From a virus, in the IMG/VR virus record IMGVR_UViG_3300033156_000808, positions 1-38,753 of that record: a DNA stretch of 38,753 bases. One strand, given 5' to 3'. The stretch's first letter is position 1. Each line of letters starts with the position of its first letter. Position numbers and translations under genes: made by a program. This document shows, in pieces, positions 13,382-22,072 of this stretch. Under the pieces are notes generated by a model. It searched no databases and was not told the origin of the DNA. It saw only the letters and a program-made list of their open reading frames with translations.

Positions 13382-14954
13382 ACCATATCGTATAGTTGAA
13401 ACAGGACCTGAGGTCCGCCTCAAAATTAAAAGAGGAATAGATATAGTAGCCAATGTGGTAAAAAGCACACTGGGAAGTTGTGGTAAAAATGCTTTAATTG
13501 AATGGAAAAGACGGGCGCCAGTAGTAACCAATGATGGAATATCAATTGCCCGAGAGATTTTTCTAAGAGACGAACTGGAAAATTTGGGAGCGCAGACATT
13601 AATTGAGGTAGGAAACAAAACAAACGAAATGGTGGGAGACGGAACAACAACTTCGATGGTATTAGCTTGGGCTATTATCAATGAAATGATGAAAGATGAA
13701 ATTGAGGGAGAATTGCTAATTAAAAACAAAACAAATTTAATGGAGAAATACCGCCAGGTAAAAACGGAACAAAAAAAAGTAATTGAGGAGTTAAATAAAA
13801 TGGCTATCCCCGTAAAAGACAAAGAAACAATGATAAGAGTGGCATCTCTCTCAGTAGAAAATGAAGAATTGGGGAAAATGATAGCTGATATACGAGAAAA
13901 AATAGGAATCAATGGGTTTATAAGCGTCGAGGAAAATTTTGGTTATGAGACCGAATATGAAATAACTTCAGGAATGAAAGTGCCAGGAACTTATGCGGCC
14001 ACTTGGATGATAACTCACTTAGAGAAAAAACAAGCAATTTTTGAAGATTGCCCGATTCTTATTCTTAACCAGAATATAGAAACTGGAAAAGATTTAATGA
14101 GAAATCCAGCTACTTTTGAAGGAATAATTAACGACTTACTTCAATCGGGAGAAAGCAGATTAGTGATAATGGCGCCAAAATTTCTAAATCCTGCTTTGCT
14201 TTCGTTATACATAGCGGCTACAAGGTCAAACTTTAAAACCCTTGCAGTAAAAATTCCCGCTTTAACTAATGAAGAAATTGAAGATATAGCAATTTATACT
14301 GGAGCGAGATTTTTAGATAAAGACAAAGGAGATACAGCTGATAAAGCGGTTAAAGAAGATTTGGGACGAGTAGAAAAGATAATTGTAACCAAAGATGACA
14401 TATTTATTATCGGCGGGAAGAAAAATCGGAAAGCAATAAAAGAAAGAATCGATGCTTTGAAAGAACAGAAAAAACTTGAAAAAACTGATATGTTTAAAAA
14501 AAGATTAGAAAGAAGAATAGCTTCTCTATCTGGTGGGGTAGGATTAATTAAAGTCGGGGCTCGAACCGACACCGAAAGAACCTACCTCAAATTAAAGGTC
14601 GAAGATGGAGATTATGCTTTAAAAGCGGCAATGGAAGAAGGGGTCGTTCCCGGCGGAGGATTAGCCCTTAAGAAGATAGCGGACAAAATGCCAAAAGGAA
14701 GTATTTTGAAGGAAGCCTTAAAAATTCCTTATTTGCAAATTCAAGAAAATGCCGGAGGAAAATTAGAAATAGGAAAAGATGTATTAGATCCAGTAAAAGT
14801 CACCAAAACTGCCTTAGAAAACGCCTGTTCATTAGCGGGAATTTTCATCACAATTGAAAGTGCAATTGCAATGCCGAGAAGTGATTTAGAAGACGAAATA
14901 ATAAACTTTCTCCAAAAATACAAATTGGGGCCGGACGAACCTCAATCAAACTAA
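13371..14954 (+). CDS. groEL: Chaperonin GroEL (HSP60), phage-encoded
   Basis: 527 residues, close to full chaperonin length. Signatures: TNDGISIARE (about 53-62), the ATP site VGDGTTTSMV (DGTTT at 90-94), the VED at the position of E. coli Asp398, EEGVVPGGG in the equatorial domain, and DPVKVTKTALENACSLAG near the C-terminus. The Gly-Gly-Met tail common in bacterial GroEL is missing (ends GPDEPQSN). No groES was found. Divergence from typical GroEL (for example KSTLGSCGKNALIEWKRRAP) suggests a phage lineage. It should form an ATP-driven folding chamber, probably for capsid or tail proteins. Confidence 0.93.
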   Translation: MPFKPYRIVETGPEVRLKIKRGIDIVANVVKSTLGSCGKNALIEWKRRAPVVTNDGISIAREIFLRDELENLGAQTLIEVGNKTNEMVGDGTTTSMVLAWAIINEMMKDEIEGELLIKNKTNLMEKYRQVKTEQKKVIEELNKMAIPVKDKETMIRVASLSVENEELGKMIADIREKIGINGFISVEENFGYETEYEITSGMKVPGTYAATWMITHLEKKQAIFEDCPILILNQNIETGKDLMRNPATFEGIINDLLQSGESRLVIMAPKFLNPALLSLYIAATRSNFKTLAVKIPALTNEEIEDIAIYTGARFLDKDKGDTADKAVKEDLGRVEKIIVTKDDIFIIGGKKNRKAIKERIDALKEQKKLEKTDMFKKRLERRIASLSGGVGLIKVGARTDTERTYLKLKVEDGDYALKAAMEEGVVPGGGLALKKIADKMPKGSILKEALKIPYLQIQENAGGKLEIGKDVLDPVKVTKTALENACSLAGIFITIESAIAMPRSDLEDEIINFLQKYKLGPDEPQSN

Positions 14955-14955
14955 A

Positions 14956-15324
14956 ATGTTTAATTTCTTTAGAAAAAAAATAAAAAAAGAAATGCTTGAT
15001 AAACTGAGAAGGGAGATAATCCAAATTGAAATGGACTTGCTTTTAAATGCCGAATTCCGTCAAGAATGCCAAGAAAAATTAGAGATGGTATTTGGTCCAC
15101 GAGTAGAAAGATTAGAGAAAGAATTAGAGGAATTGAAAGATTCGCACACTTACGAAGAGCGGATGAGAAGAAAGAAAGTTAAAGAGGAACTAAATGAGGC
15201 AAAAAAACTTTACAACTTGCAGTATGAAGAAATGAAGAAAGGTGAAGCCAGCCGGGAAAAAATGATAAAAGCCAAAGAAGTTAAAGAGCAACAATTAGAA
15301 ATAATTAAAACAAAATTTAAGTAA
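14956..15324 (+). CDS. Coiled-coil hypothetical protein (122 aa)
   Basis: 122 residues, nearly all helix, with heptad-like Leu/Ile spacing (VERLEKELEELKDSHTYEER) and many Lys and Glu. It starts 1 base after the groEL stop. It does not look like GroES, which is beta-rich with a mobile loop. A structural or adaptor role is possible. Confidence 0.55.
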   Translation: MFNFFRKKIKKEMLDKLRREIIQIEMDLLLNAEFRQECQEKLEMVFGPRVERLEKELEELKDSHTYEERMRRKKVKEELNEAKKLYNLQYEEMKKGEASREKMIKAKEVKEQQLEIIKTKFK

Positions 15325-15328
15325 AAAT

Positions 15329-15496
15329 ATGCCAGCAGGTTTTGAAAGATGCCGAAGGCAAGGAGGTCAAATAAGAACCGTAAAAGGGCCAAATAAGAGA
15401 TGGAAAGTTCCAGCGGGGAGATATAGACACATTTGCTTCTTGCCTAACGGCAAAACATATAAAGGACATCTTAAAAAATTAAAGAAGAAGAAATAA
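15329..15496 (+). CDS. Small basic protein (55 aa)
   Basis: 55 residues, very basic (RWKVPAGRYRHICFLPNGKT, then a Lys-rich C-terminus). It starts 4 bases after the coiled-coil gene. A nucleic-acid binding or virion DNA-condensing role is plausible from charge. Not recognised. Confidence 0.5.
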   Translation: MPAGFERCRRQGGQIRTVKGPNKRWKVPAGRYRHICFLPNGKTYKGHLKKLKKKK

Positions 15497-15507
15497 AAGG
15501 TAAAAAT

Positions 15508-15591
15508 ATGCCAAAAGGAAAAAGAAGAAAGCGCTGTCTTCGAACAGGTAAAAAACCTACCTGGCCGAGACGGAGAAAACATTGGAAATAA
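15508..15591 (+). CDS. Arg/Lys-rich micropeptide (27 aa)
   Basis: 27 residues, 13 of them Arg or Lys (MPKGKRRKRCLRTGKKPTWP). It ends 2 bases before the methyltransferase ATG. The start context (AAAAATATG) and spacing match its neighbours. A DNA- or RNA-binding peptide is possible; a translated leader is an alternative. Confidence 0.4.
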   Translation: MPKGKRRKRCLRTGKKPTWPRRRKHWK

Positions 15592-15593
15592 AA

Positions 15594-16907
15594 ATGCCAG
15601 AGAAATTAACTTGGCACAACGAAAAAAGGAAAGTGAAAGACCTTATCCCTTATGAGGGCAATCCTAAAATTTTGACCGAGCGTCAAAAGCAGTATTTGAT
15701 TAAAAGTATTAAAAAGTTTAACTTAACGGCGGGGCCCAAGATAAACACTGACAATACAGTAATTGCCGGACATCAAGTTCTAAAGATTCTAAATATGTTG
15801 GGATGGGCGGAAAGAGAAATAGATGTAAGAGTTCCCAATCGCCCCCTTACCCAAAAAGAATTAAGAGAAATGTTGCTGATGGATAATAAAACTCAGGAAA
15901 TGGGAACTTACGAATTAGACTTATTAGCAAACTTTACTCCCGAAGAATTAAAGGAGGCTGGATGGACAGAAGAAGAATTGGATCAAATATTTGGATTAGA
16001 AACAGTTGTAGAGGATGAATTTGATGCTCTTGTTGAAGCTGAAAAAATTAAAAAGCCAAAAACTAAACCGGGAGAAATCATTAAATTAGGTCCTCATCGG
16101 CTAATGTGCGGAGATGCTACCAAACGAGAAGATGTAGCCAAACTAATGGGAAAAGAAAAAGGTCAAATGGTTTTTACTGATCCGCCCTATAATGTCAATT
16201 ATGATTATGAAACAAAATTTAAATTTAAAGGAAGAAGAGATCCCATTTCTCATCGAAGAATAAAAGGATCAGAGGGCGCAAAAATATTTAGCGACAACCA
16301 AACTCCTGAGCAATTCTATAATTTTCTCTTAAAAGCGTTCAAAAATTTCTATGAATTTACGGAAAACACAATGGCAATTTATGTTTGTTATGCAACTCGA
16401 AGCCAAAATGAATTCTTTAATGCATTTAGAGACGCTGGATTCCATCTTAGTCAAACTATTATTTGGCTTAAAGACCGAATAATTTTAGCACTTGGCCAAG
16501 ATTACCACGGATGTTATGAGCCAATTTTATTCGGCTGGAAAAAAGGAAAAGTTAGATATACCAACACTGCTATTCATACCGAAAAAGAAGTCTGGGATTT
16601 AGATAAAAAAACCTTTGCCGAAAGATTAGATGTCTGGTATATCAAAAGAGATAAATCAAAAGATTACCGTCATCCAACTCAAAAACCGATTAGATTAGCC
16701 GAGCGAGCTATTAAAAAGAATAGCATTTGGGGAAGTATTGTCTTAGATTTCTTCGGCGGATCAGGCTCAACATTATTGGCCTGCGAGCAATTAGGAAGGC
16801 GATGTTACATGATGGAATTAGATCCAGTTTACTGCGATGTAATCAAAATAAGGTATAACCAATTTGTTGACCGAACAACCAGAAAAGCCCAAAAAACCAA
16901 AAAATAG
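15594..16907 (+). CDS. ParB-like domain fused to DNA methyltransferase (N4/N6)
   Basis: 437 residues. The N-terminal part resembles a ParB/Srx-like domain (KVKDLIPYEGNPKILTERQK, VIAGHQVLKILNMLGW). The C-terminal part is an amino-methyltransferase: motif IV DPPYNVNYDY, a central target region, HPTQKPIRLAERAI and motif I LDFFGGSGSTLLACEQLG in the late position typical of the beta class. Such ParB-MTase fusions are common in phages and prophages and protect DNA from restriction. ATG 15594 is preferred to TTG 15582. No cognate endonuclease was found. Confidence 0.88.
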   Translation: MPEKLTWHNEKRKVKDLIPYEGNPKILTERQKQYLIKSIKKFNLTAGPKINTDNTVIAGHQVLKILNMLGWAEREIDVRVPNRPLTQKELREMLLMDNKTQEMGTYELDLLANFTPEELKEAGWTEEELDQIFGLETVVEDEFDALVEAEKIKKPKTKPGEIIKLGPHRLMCGDATKREDVAKLMGKEKGQMVFTDPPYNVNYDYETKFKFKGRRDPISHRRIKGSEGAKIFSDNQTPEQFYNFLLKAFKNFYEFTENTMAIYVCYATRSQNEFFNAFRDAGFHLSQTIIWLKDRIILALGQDYHGCYEPILFGWKKGKVRYTNTAIHTEKEVWDLDKKTFAERLDVWYIKRDKSKDYRHPTQKPIRLAERAIKKNSIWGSIVLDFFGGSGSTLLACEQLGRRCYMMELDPVYCDVIKIRYNQFVDRTTRKAQKTKK

Positions 16908-16923
16908 CCAAAATTTGACCGCC

Positions 16924-16964
16924 TGGTTGCCCGTTTGGGACACTTTTCATCCCAAAGCCGACCA
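16924..16964 (+). other. Hairpin ahead of the terminase genes
   Basis: TGGTTG (16924-16929) pairs with CGACCA (16959-16964), enclosing TTTGGGA (16934-16940) / TCCCAAA (16950-16956), with small internal loops. It occupies part of the 118-bp gap 16908-17025. No U-tract follows at once, and no clear promoter is seen in the gap. Confidence 0.5.
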
Positions 16965-17025
16965 ATGATACCTTTATTCGAGAGCCTAATGTGTTTAGAG
17001 AAAAATACATTAAAATAAAAATAGT

Positions 17026-17415
17026 ATGCCAAAAGGAGTAAAAGGGTTTCAGCCCGGCAACAAAGAAGCGAAAAAAAAAGGAAAACATAAAAAAACTCTG
17101 GAGAAAGAGATGATTTTAGAATATATGCGGGGACGAATCATTGAAGAGTTTGAAGAATTAATGAACCGCCAAATTGAATTAGCAAAGGGAATTTATATTA
17201 TGAAGCCGATTAAACAAGGCGGGAAAATCGTTGATGTGAAAATATATAAACAAAAGCCAGACCAAAAAAGCTTGGAATACCTTTTCAATGTTGTAGTAGG
17301 AAGACCGACTCAGCCGATTGATATCACTTCAAAAGGAGAAAAAATAACGGGCTGGGATATTATTAAGCCAAAAGAAGTAAAAGAAGATGAGAATAAAGGC
17401 AAAACCAACGCCTAA
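17026..17415 (+). CDS. terS: Small terminase subunit candidate
   Basis: 129 residues. The basic N-terminus (MPKGVKGFQPGNKEAKKKGK) resembles DNA-binding tails of small terminases, followed by a long helix pair (EMILEYMRGRIIEEFEELMN) and a segment ending EYLFNVVVGRPTQPID, a pattern I associate with terminase small subunits. It overlaps the large terminase by 29 bases. It would recognise the packaging site on phage DNA. Confidence 0.7.
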   Translation: MPKGVKGFQPGNKEAKKKGKHKKTLEKEMILEYMRGRIIEEFEELMNRQIELAKGIYIMKPIKQGGKIVDVKIYKQKPDQKSLEYLFNVVVGRPTQPIDITSKGEKITGWDIIKPKEVKEDENKGKTNA

Positions 17416-19780
17416 ACAATACTTAGCGTATGAGAAACTATTAGACAAGACCACTATTTTTCTCCTGTTTGGAGGAGGAGCGGGCGGCGGGAAAGCGCAA
17501 CCTCTCGATAGCTTAGTTTTAACAAAGAAAGGTTTTGTTGAAATGAGAGAATTGAAAGTTGGTGATAAGGTAATTACCCCAGACAATAAAGAAACAGAAA
17601 TAGTGGCAATTTATCCGCAGGGAGAGCAAAATGTTTATGAAATAGAATTTATTGATGGGGCGAAAACAAAAGCTACAGAAGACCATTTATGGGATTGCTG
17701 GATAAGCGGCAGGGGTCAAAAGAGAAGAAAAATAAGAAGCACAAAACAAATTAAAGACATTAAGAGGAACGTGATAATTCCGCTCAGCGAGAAATTAGAA
17801 TTTGGAAAACATTTCAATAAAATTGATAGTTATTTGGTAGGAGTGTTATTGGGGGACGGAGGATTAACTAAAAATAATATAATTTTAACAACGGCGGACT
17901 TGGAAATTGTAGAGAATTTGCGGAAAAGAATAAAAGACTTAAAAATAATTCATAAAAAGAAATATCAATATTCAATCGTTGCTAAAAAACAAAACAAGAA
18001 AGGATATTGGATAAATCCGTTGTTAAATGAATTGCAAAAGCTGGGGTTAAAAAACATTAGAGGCGATAGAAAATTTATTCCTGATAAAATTAAATATGGT
18101 TCGTTAAAAAATAGATTAGAAGTTGTTAGAGGATTAATGGATACTGACGGAACTATTGATAAACGAGGACATTGTAGTTTTTCATCTAAAAGCAAAAAAT
18201 TGGCAGAAGATTTACAATTTATTATCAGAAGTATTGGCGGAAAAGCGACGCTAAAGGCTAAAAAAAAGTTTTGTTATTATAATAAACAAAAAAGAGAAAG
18301 GATTTATTGGGAATTATATATTCAAACAAAAAACAATTTAGATTTGTTTAGCTTAAAAAGAAAGAAAAACAGAGTAAAAAAATTTAACGGCGGAGCGTCA
18401 ATATTGGGGCGGAGAATAAAAAGCATAAAATTCGCCGGTAAAGAAAAAACCCAATGTATTGTTCTTAAAGACAAAAAAGGACTTTATGTTACAGATGATT
18501 TTATAGTTACCCATAATAGTTGGTTGGGGAATGAATGGATAATAGGCAGTGGCTATAATTTCCCGGGAAGCAGATGGTTTATCGGCCGAAAAGAATTGAA
18601 AAGATTAATGCAGTCAACCTTTATTACCTTTCTGAAGGTCTGTAAACACTACGGAATTCCCCAAAGCGATTGGCATTTAAACGGAGTTTACAATTACATA
18701 GAATTTAAAAACGGCAGTCGGATTGATTTATTAGACCTTCGGCAATTACCTTCCGATCCAAGCTATGAAAGATTCGGTTCATTAGAATATACTGGCGGCT
18801 GGATAGAAGAAGGAGGAGAAGTGCCTTTTGCGGCCTTCGATGTTTTAAAAACAAGAATAGGCAGGTGGCGGAATAGAGAATTCAACTTGTCTCCCAAAAT
18901 GTTGATTACCTGCAATCCGACAAAAAATTGGATTTATCCGACAATTTACCGCCCTTATAAAGAAAAAACCCTGCCGAAAGAATATGCGTTCATTCAATCA
19001 TTATACGGAGACAATCCTTATACCGCTCAGGATTATGGGAGAATGCTTGCTCAAATTACCGATAAAAACACCAAAGAAAGATTAATGTTTGGGAATTGGG
19101 AATATGAGGACGATCCGAACGCTTTAATTGAATATGACGCAATTATAGATTTATTTACCAATACAGTTCCCGAAAGCGAAGACAAATTCTTAACGGCTGA
19201 TATCGCTCGCTATGGCCAATCAAAAACAGTAATTTATCTCTGGAAGGGAATGAATCTCTACCGAATCATAGTAAAAGAATCGCAGGGAATTGATAGAACC
19301 ATCGATGATATTCGAGACCTTTTGCGAAATGAAAGAATTCCTTATAGTCACGCCATTGTGGATGAGGAAGGAGTGGGCGGCGGAGTGGTTGATGCATTAA
19401 AAATAAAAGGATTTGTGGCCAACAGCTCGCCGTTAGAAAATCCAATTACCAAAGAGAGAGAAAATTACAGAAACCTAAAGGCTCAATGCGGTTATATGCT
19501 AGCCGAAGCAATTAACAAAAGAGAGATTTCCATAACCGCACCAATTTCAGAAAATTATAAGCAACAAATTATTGAAGAATTGGAGCAACTTCGGGGGAAA
19601 GAAGTCGAGCGGGATGCTCCTCTTCAATTAAAACCAAAAGAAGAAATAATGGAGATAATCGGCCGTTCGCCCGACTTTTCTGACGCAATGCTTCAAAGGA
19701 TGTATTTCTTCCTCAAAAGAGAAGAAAGAAGAATTTCTCCGTCGGTCTTTCGGCCAGGTTATCGTTATCGTTTTAGATAA
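17387..19780 (+). CDS. terL: Large terminase subunit with in-frame intein
   Basis: A 797-residue precursor. Residues 29-36 (GGGAGGGK) are the start of Walker A, interrupted after the Lys by a 341-residue intein (37-377); Ser378 then restores GGGAGGGKS followed by WLGNEW. The spliced product would be 456 residues, normal for TerL. A Walker B-like region is YTGGWIEEGGEV. The nuclease domain shows LTADIARYGQSKTVI, AIVDEEGVGGG and SPDFSDAMLQR. It drives ATP-dependent DNA packaging into the prohead and cuts concatemers. Without splicing the ATPase cannot work. Confidence 0.9.
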   Translation: MRIKAKPTPKQYLAYEKLLDKTTIFLLFGGGAGGGKAQPLDSLVLTKKGFVEMRELKVGDKVITPDNKETEIVAIYPQGEQNVYEIEFIDGAKTKATEDHLWDCWISGRGQKRRKIRSTKQIKDIKRNVIIPLSEKLEFGKHFNKIDSYLVGVLLGDGGLTKNNIILTTADLEIVENLRKRIKDLKIIHKKKYQYSIVAKKQNKKGYWINPLLNELQKLGLKNIRGDRKFIPDKIKYGSLKNRLEVVRGLMDTDGTIDKRGHCSFSSKSKKLAEDLQFIIRSIGGKATLKAKKKFCYYNKQKRERIYWELYIQTKNNLDLFSLKRKKNRVKKFNGGASILGRRIKSIKFAGKEKTQCIVLKDKKGLYVTDDFIVTHNSWLGNEWIIGSGYNFPGSRWFIGRKELKRLMQSTFITFLKVCKHYGIPQSDWHLNGVYNYIEFKNGSRIDLLDLRQLPSDPSYERFGSLEYTGGWIEEGGEVPFAAFDVLKTRIGRWRNREFNLSPKMLITCNPTKNWIYPTIYRPYKEKTLPKEYAFIQSLYGDNPYTAQDYGRMLAQITDKNTKERLMFGNWEYEDDPNALIEYDAIIDLFTNTVPESEDKFLTADIARYGQSKTVIYLWKGMNLYRIIVKESQGIDRTIDDIRDLLRNERIPYSHAIVDEEGVGGGVVDALKIKGFVANSSPLENPITKERENYRNLKAQCGYMLAEAINKREISITAPISENYKQQIIEELEQLRGKEVERDAPLQLKPKEEIMEIIGRSPDFSDAMLQRMYFFLKREERRISPSVFRPGYRYRFR
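17495..18517 (+). mobile_element. Class 3 intein with LAGLIDADG endonuclease in TerL P-loop
   Basis: A 341-residue intein. It starts with Ala1 (AQPLDSLVL), not Cys/Ser/Thr. Block B is TEDHLW (Thr61, His64, Trp66), block F has Cys321 (KTQCIVL), and block G ends IVTHN with Thr339, His340 and Asn341, before Ser+1. Trp/Cys/Thr at B:12, F:4 and G:5 together with a missing N-terminal nucleophile define class 3 inteins, which use the block F Cys for the first step. LAGLIDADG endonuclease blocks are YLVGVLLGDGG (113-123) and VVRGLMDTDG (210-219). Confidence 0.9.
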
Positions 19781-19996
19781 ATGCCAGAAAATCCTAAAAA
19801 AGTAAAATTTGAATTAACGGTAAAAGAAATCCGATTGATAAAATTTATTAGGAACGATTTGCCATTTGGAAAGTGTTGCCTGATAACTCATAATGGCGAA
19901 CCGCAACGAGTGGAAGATATTCGGAAAATGAAAATATTCGGAGACGCTCTTGACAAAAACAATAATAATCTTGACAAATATTTTTCGGAGAATTAA
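19781..19996 (+). CDS. Small hypothetical protein (71 aa)
   Basis: 71 residues (MPENPKKVKFELTVKEIRLI onward), starting immediately after the TerL stop. A short strand-helix N-terminus is followed by a GKCCLITHNGEPQRV segment and a polar tail. The late promoter overlaps its 3' end. Not recognised. Confidence 0.55.
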   Translation: MPENPKKVKFELTVKEIRLIKFIRNDLPFGKCCLITHNGEPQRVEDIRKMKIFGDALDKNNNNLDKYFSEN

Positions 19997-19999
19997 AAT
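19971..19999 (+). promoter_or_regulatory. Sigma70-type promoter, late/structural region
   Basis: -35 TTGACA (19971-19976), a 17-bp spacer and -10 TAAAAT (19994-19999). The expected start near 20006 gives an 85-base leader before the portal ATG, and that leader contains the 20030-20081 hairpin. Another TTGACA at 19950 has no matching -10. Confidence 0.75.
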
Positions 20000-20029
20000 T
20001 AAATAACTAAATAGTCCTACCATACATTG

Positions 20030-20081
20030 GCGGACAATCAAAAGTTCCTGAGAGAAATCTCGGGGATTAGTGATTGTCCGC
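20030..20081 (+). ncRNA. Structured 5' leader ahead of portal gene
   Basis: A perfect 11-bp helix GCGGACAATCA (20030-20040) / TGATTGTCCGC (20071-20081) encloses a second hairpin, CCTGAGA / TCTCGGG with a GAAA loop. There is no U-tract. It ends 9 bases before ATG 20091 and lies in the leader of the late promoter, so it may control portal/late operon translation or RNA stability. Confidence 0.7.
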
Positions 20082-20090
20082 TATTTAATT

Positions 20091-22070
20091 ATGATAGGTG
20101 AAATAATCCTAAATCCACAAACGGGAAAGCCTGACGAAAATCTTTATACCATTTCTCAATATCAACCAACAAAAGAAGTTGCTGATTTTACTTTACAAAT
20201 CAAAAAGGATTATGGAGTAGGATATGAAATTCAACACAAAAGATTTTCTGAGTTTAACGATAAATCCTTATTAGAAAGAATGGATGCAGATCAAAAGGCT
20301 TTCAATGTTTATGTCCAGCCGAGAAGTGAAAATCCCGATGAAGATTGGCGCTGGCCAGGAGTAAGACCGCTTACTCGGAACAAATTAATTTCTATGGCGG
20401 CGCACTTAATTGCAGTTGTCCTTTATCCCAATGTTTATGCCCAAAACAAGTATGATCAAGAAGATCGAGATGTGGCCAATATAATGCGATGGCAAATCGA
20501 ATGGGAAATAAGAAATTCTGATTACGAAATAATGATGCTCCATGCGGTCATAGCGGCTTTAGTAAATCCAGTAGCTTACATCAATGTAGAATTTGTCGAA
20601 GCTCTTCAAAAAATAAAAGAACGGAACGAGAGGGGAGAGATAACAGTTCGGGAAGTAGTTGATAGTATTTTCTCGGGAATGCAATTCAACAATGTCCCGG
20701 CCGATGAAATCTTGATATCAAATGCTTATCAATATTATCTCCAGCGACAAAGATTTCTTATTAGACGGAGATTTATAGATTATGACGAGGCAACTTCTCT
20801 TTACGGAGACCACGAAAATTTCCAATATCTTCAGCCGGGAATAAGAGCTCTTTACAACGAAGAGGAAGGAGTATTTTATGACCAATATGACGATACTTTA
20901 ACAAGTTTGTGTGAAGAAGTGATTTATTATAATCGAACCGAAGATGTTGAAGTGCCGTTTGTGAACGGAATTTATTTCGGAGACACCGATGTAGCCGCCA
21001 ACCCAATAAAACACCGAACGGCGGACAATTATCCTAAATATCCATATGTGAAATTCGGATTTGAGCCAATTGATGAAAAAAGATTTTATTTCTATAAATC
21101 GGCGGCTTTCAAATTAGCGCCAGATCAAGAATTAGGAGATGAAATGTGGCGAATGGTAATGGACGGCACATTTCTTGAAATAATGCCTCCGATTGGCGTA
21201 ATCGGCGGAGAAAAAATAGATACAAATGTAATGTTTCCTGGCGGAGTGACCAGCTTTGGAGAAGGAACAGAGATTAAACAAATAAAACCGCCAAGCAACT
21301 TAACAGCTGGCTACAATGCTTTGAGATTATTAGAGGAATCAATGGAGCGAGGAAGTCAATCAAAAATACGGGAAGGAATTCCTGAAAAAGGAGGACAAAC
21401 CGCTTTCGAAATTGCCAGATTAGAACAAAACGCCAGAATTCAATTAGGATTATTCGGGAAAATGCTCGGGCAAGCGGTGGTAGATTTGGGAGAATTACTC
21501 ATCGATAATATTCTTCGACATCGAACAGTTCAGGAAGTAAGCGAAGTATTGGGAGGAGAGACAAAACTAAAATATCAGACATTTATCCTGCCCGAACAAA
21601 CAGAAAAAGGAAGAAAAGTGACAAGAAAGCTTATTTTTGACGAAAACTTAATTGGAAAAAGGATGACGCCCGAAGAAAAATTAAAAGAAAGTTATAAAAT
21701 TCTTAAAGAAGAAGGAGGGTTGGAAGGAAACACTTTGCTTTACAAAATCAACCCCGAAGCTTTTCGAAATTACAAATTCAAATTAATGGTAAATCCAGAT
21801 TACTTATTGCCGATGAGCCGAGAATTCGAGAAAGCTCTGAATTTAGAAGCTTATGACCGCCTTTTAGGAAATCCGTATGTAGATCAGGAAGCAATAACTC
21901 AAGACCTTTTGTTGGAGGCAGTAGTGCCAGGGCAGTCTCAAAAATACATTAAAAAACAAACGGGACAAACTCCAGTTGAACAATTAATAAAAGGAGCGCC
22001 CGTAAGAAAGGAAAAAGTTCCTTCTCTGGTCGAACGGGTGGCTGAAAAATCAATTCCAATTCCAACATAA
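20091..22070 (+). CDS. Portal protein (P22-like)
   Basis: 659 residues, in the size range of podovirus portals. The N-terminal region (KSLLERMDADQKAFNVYVQP, VRPLTRNKLISMAAHLIAVV) and the long C-terminal helical region (EKGGQTAFEIARLEQNARIQ followed by LGLFGKMLGQAVVDLGELLI) match P22-type portal organisation by eye. It should form the dodecameric vertex for DNA entry and tail attachment. ATG 20091 is chosen; the in-frame GTG at 20070 lies in the right arm of the leader helix. First gene of the late operon. Confidence 0.85.
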   Translation: MIGEIILNPQTGKPDENLYTISQYQPTKEVADFTLQIKKDYGVGYEIQHKRFSEFNDKSLLERMDADQKAFNVYVQPRSENPDEDWRWPGVRPLTRNKLISMAAHLIAVVLYPNVYAQNKYDQEDRDVANIMRWQIEWEIRNSDYEIMMLHAVIAALVNPVAYINVEFVEALQKIKERNERGEITVREVVDSIFSGMQFNNVPADEILISNAYQYYLQRQRFLIRRRFIDYDEATSLYGDHENFQYLQPGIRALYNEEEGVFYDQYDDTLTSLCEEVIYYNRTEDVEVPFVNGIYFGDTDVAANPIKHRTADNYPKYPYVKFGFEPIDEKRFYFYKSAAFKLAPDQELGDEMWRMVMDGTFLEIMPPIGVIGGEKIDTNVMFPGGVTSFGEGTEIKQIKPPSNLTAGYNALRLLEESMERGSQSKIREGIPEKGGQTAFEIARLEQNARIQLGLFGKMLGQAVVDLGELLIDNILRHRTVQEVSEVLGGETKLKYQTFILPEQTEKGRKVTRKLIFDENLIGKRMTPEEKLKESYKILKEEGGLEGNTLLYKINPEAFRNYKFKLMVNPDYLLPMSREFEKALNLEAYDRLLGNPYVDQEAITQDLLLEAVVPGQSQKYIKKQTGQTPVEQLIKGAPVRKEKVPSLVERVAEKSIPIPT

Positions 22071-22072
22071 AA

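Noticed and set aside
13349-13912. Long minus-strand frames such as the one opposite groEL
   Set aside because: Antisense shadows of clear plus-strand genes; no start signals or recognisable domains, and no minus-strand gene was convincing anywhere.
16915-16943. TTGACC as the -35 of a terminase promoter
   Set aside because: No acceptable -10 occurs 16-18 bases downstream.
20070-20090. GTG start extending the portal protein by 7 residues
   Set aside because: It lies at the right arm of the perfect leader helix, and ATG 20091 has the normal spacing and context.
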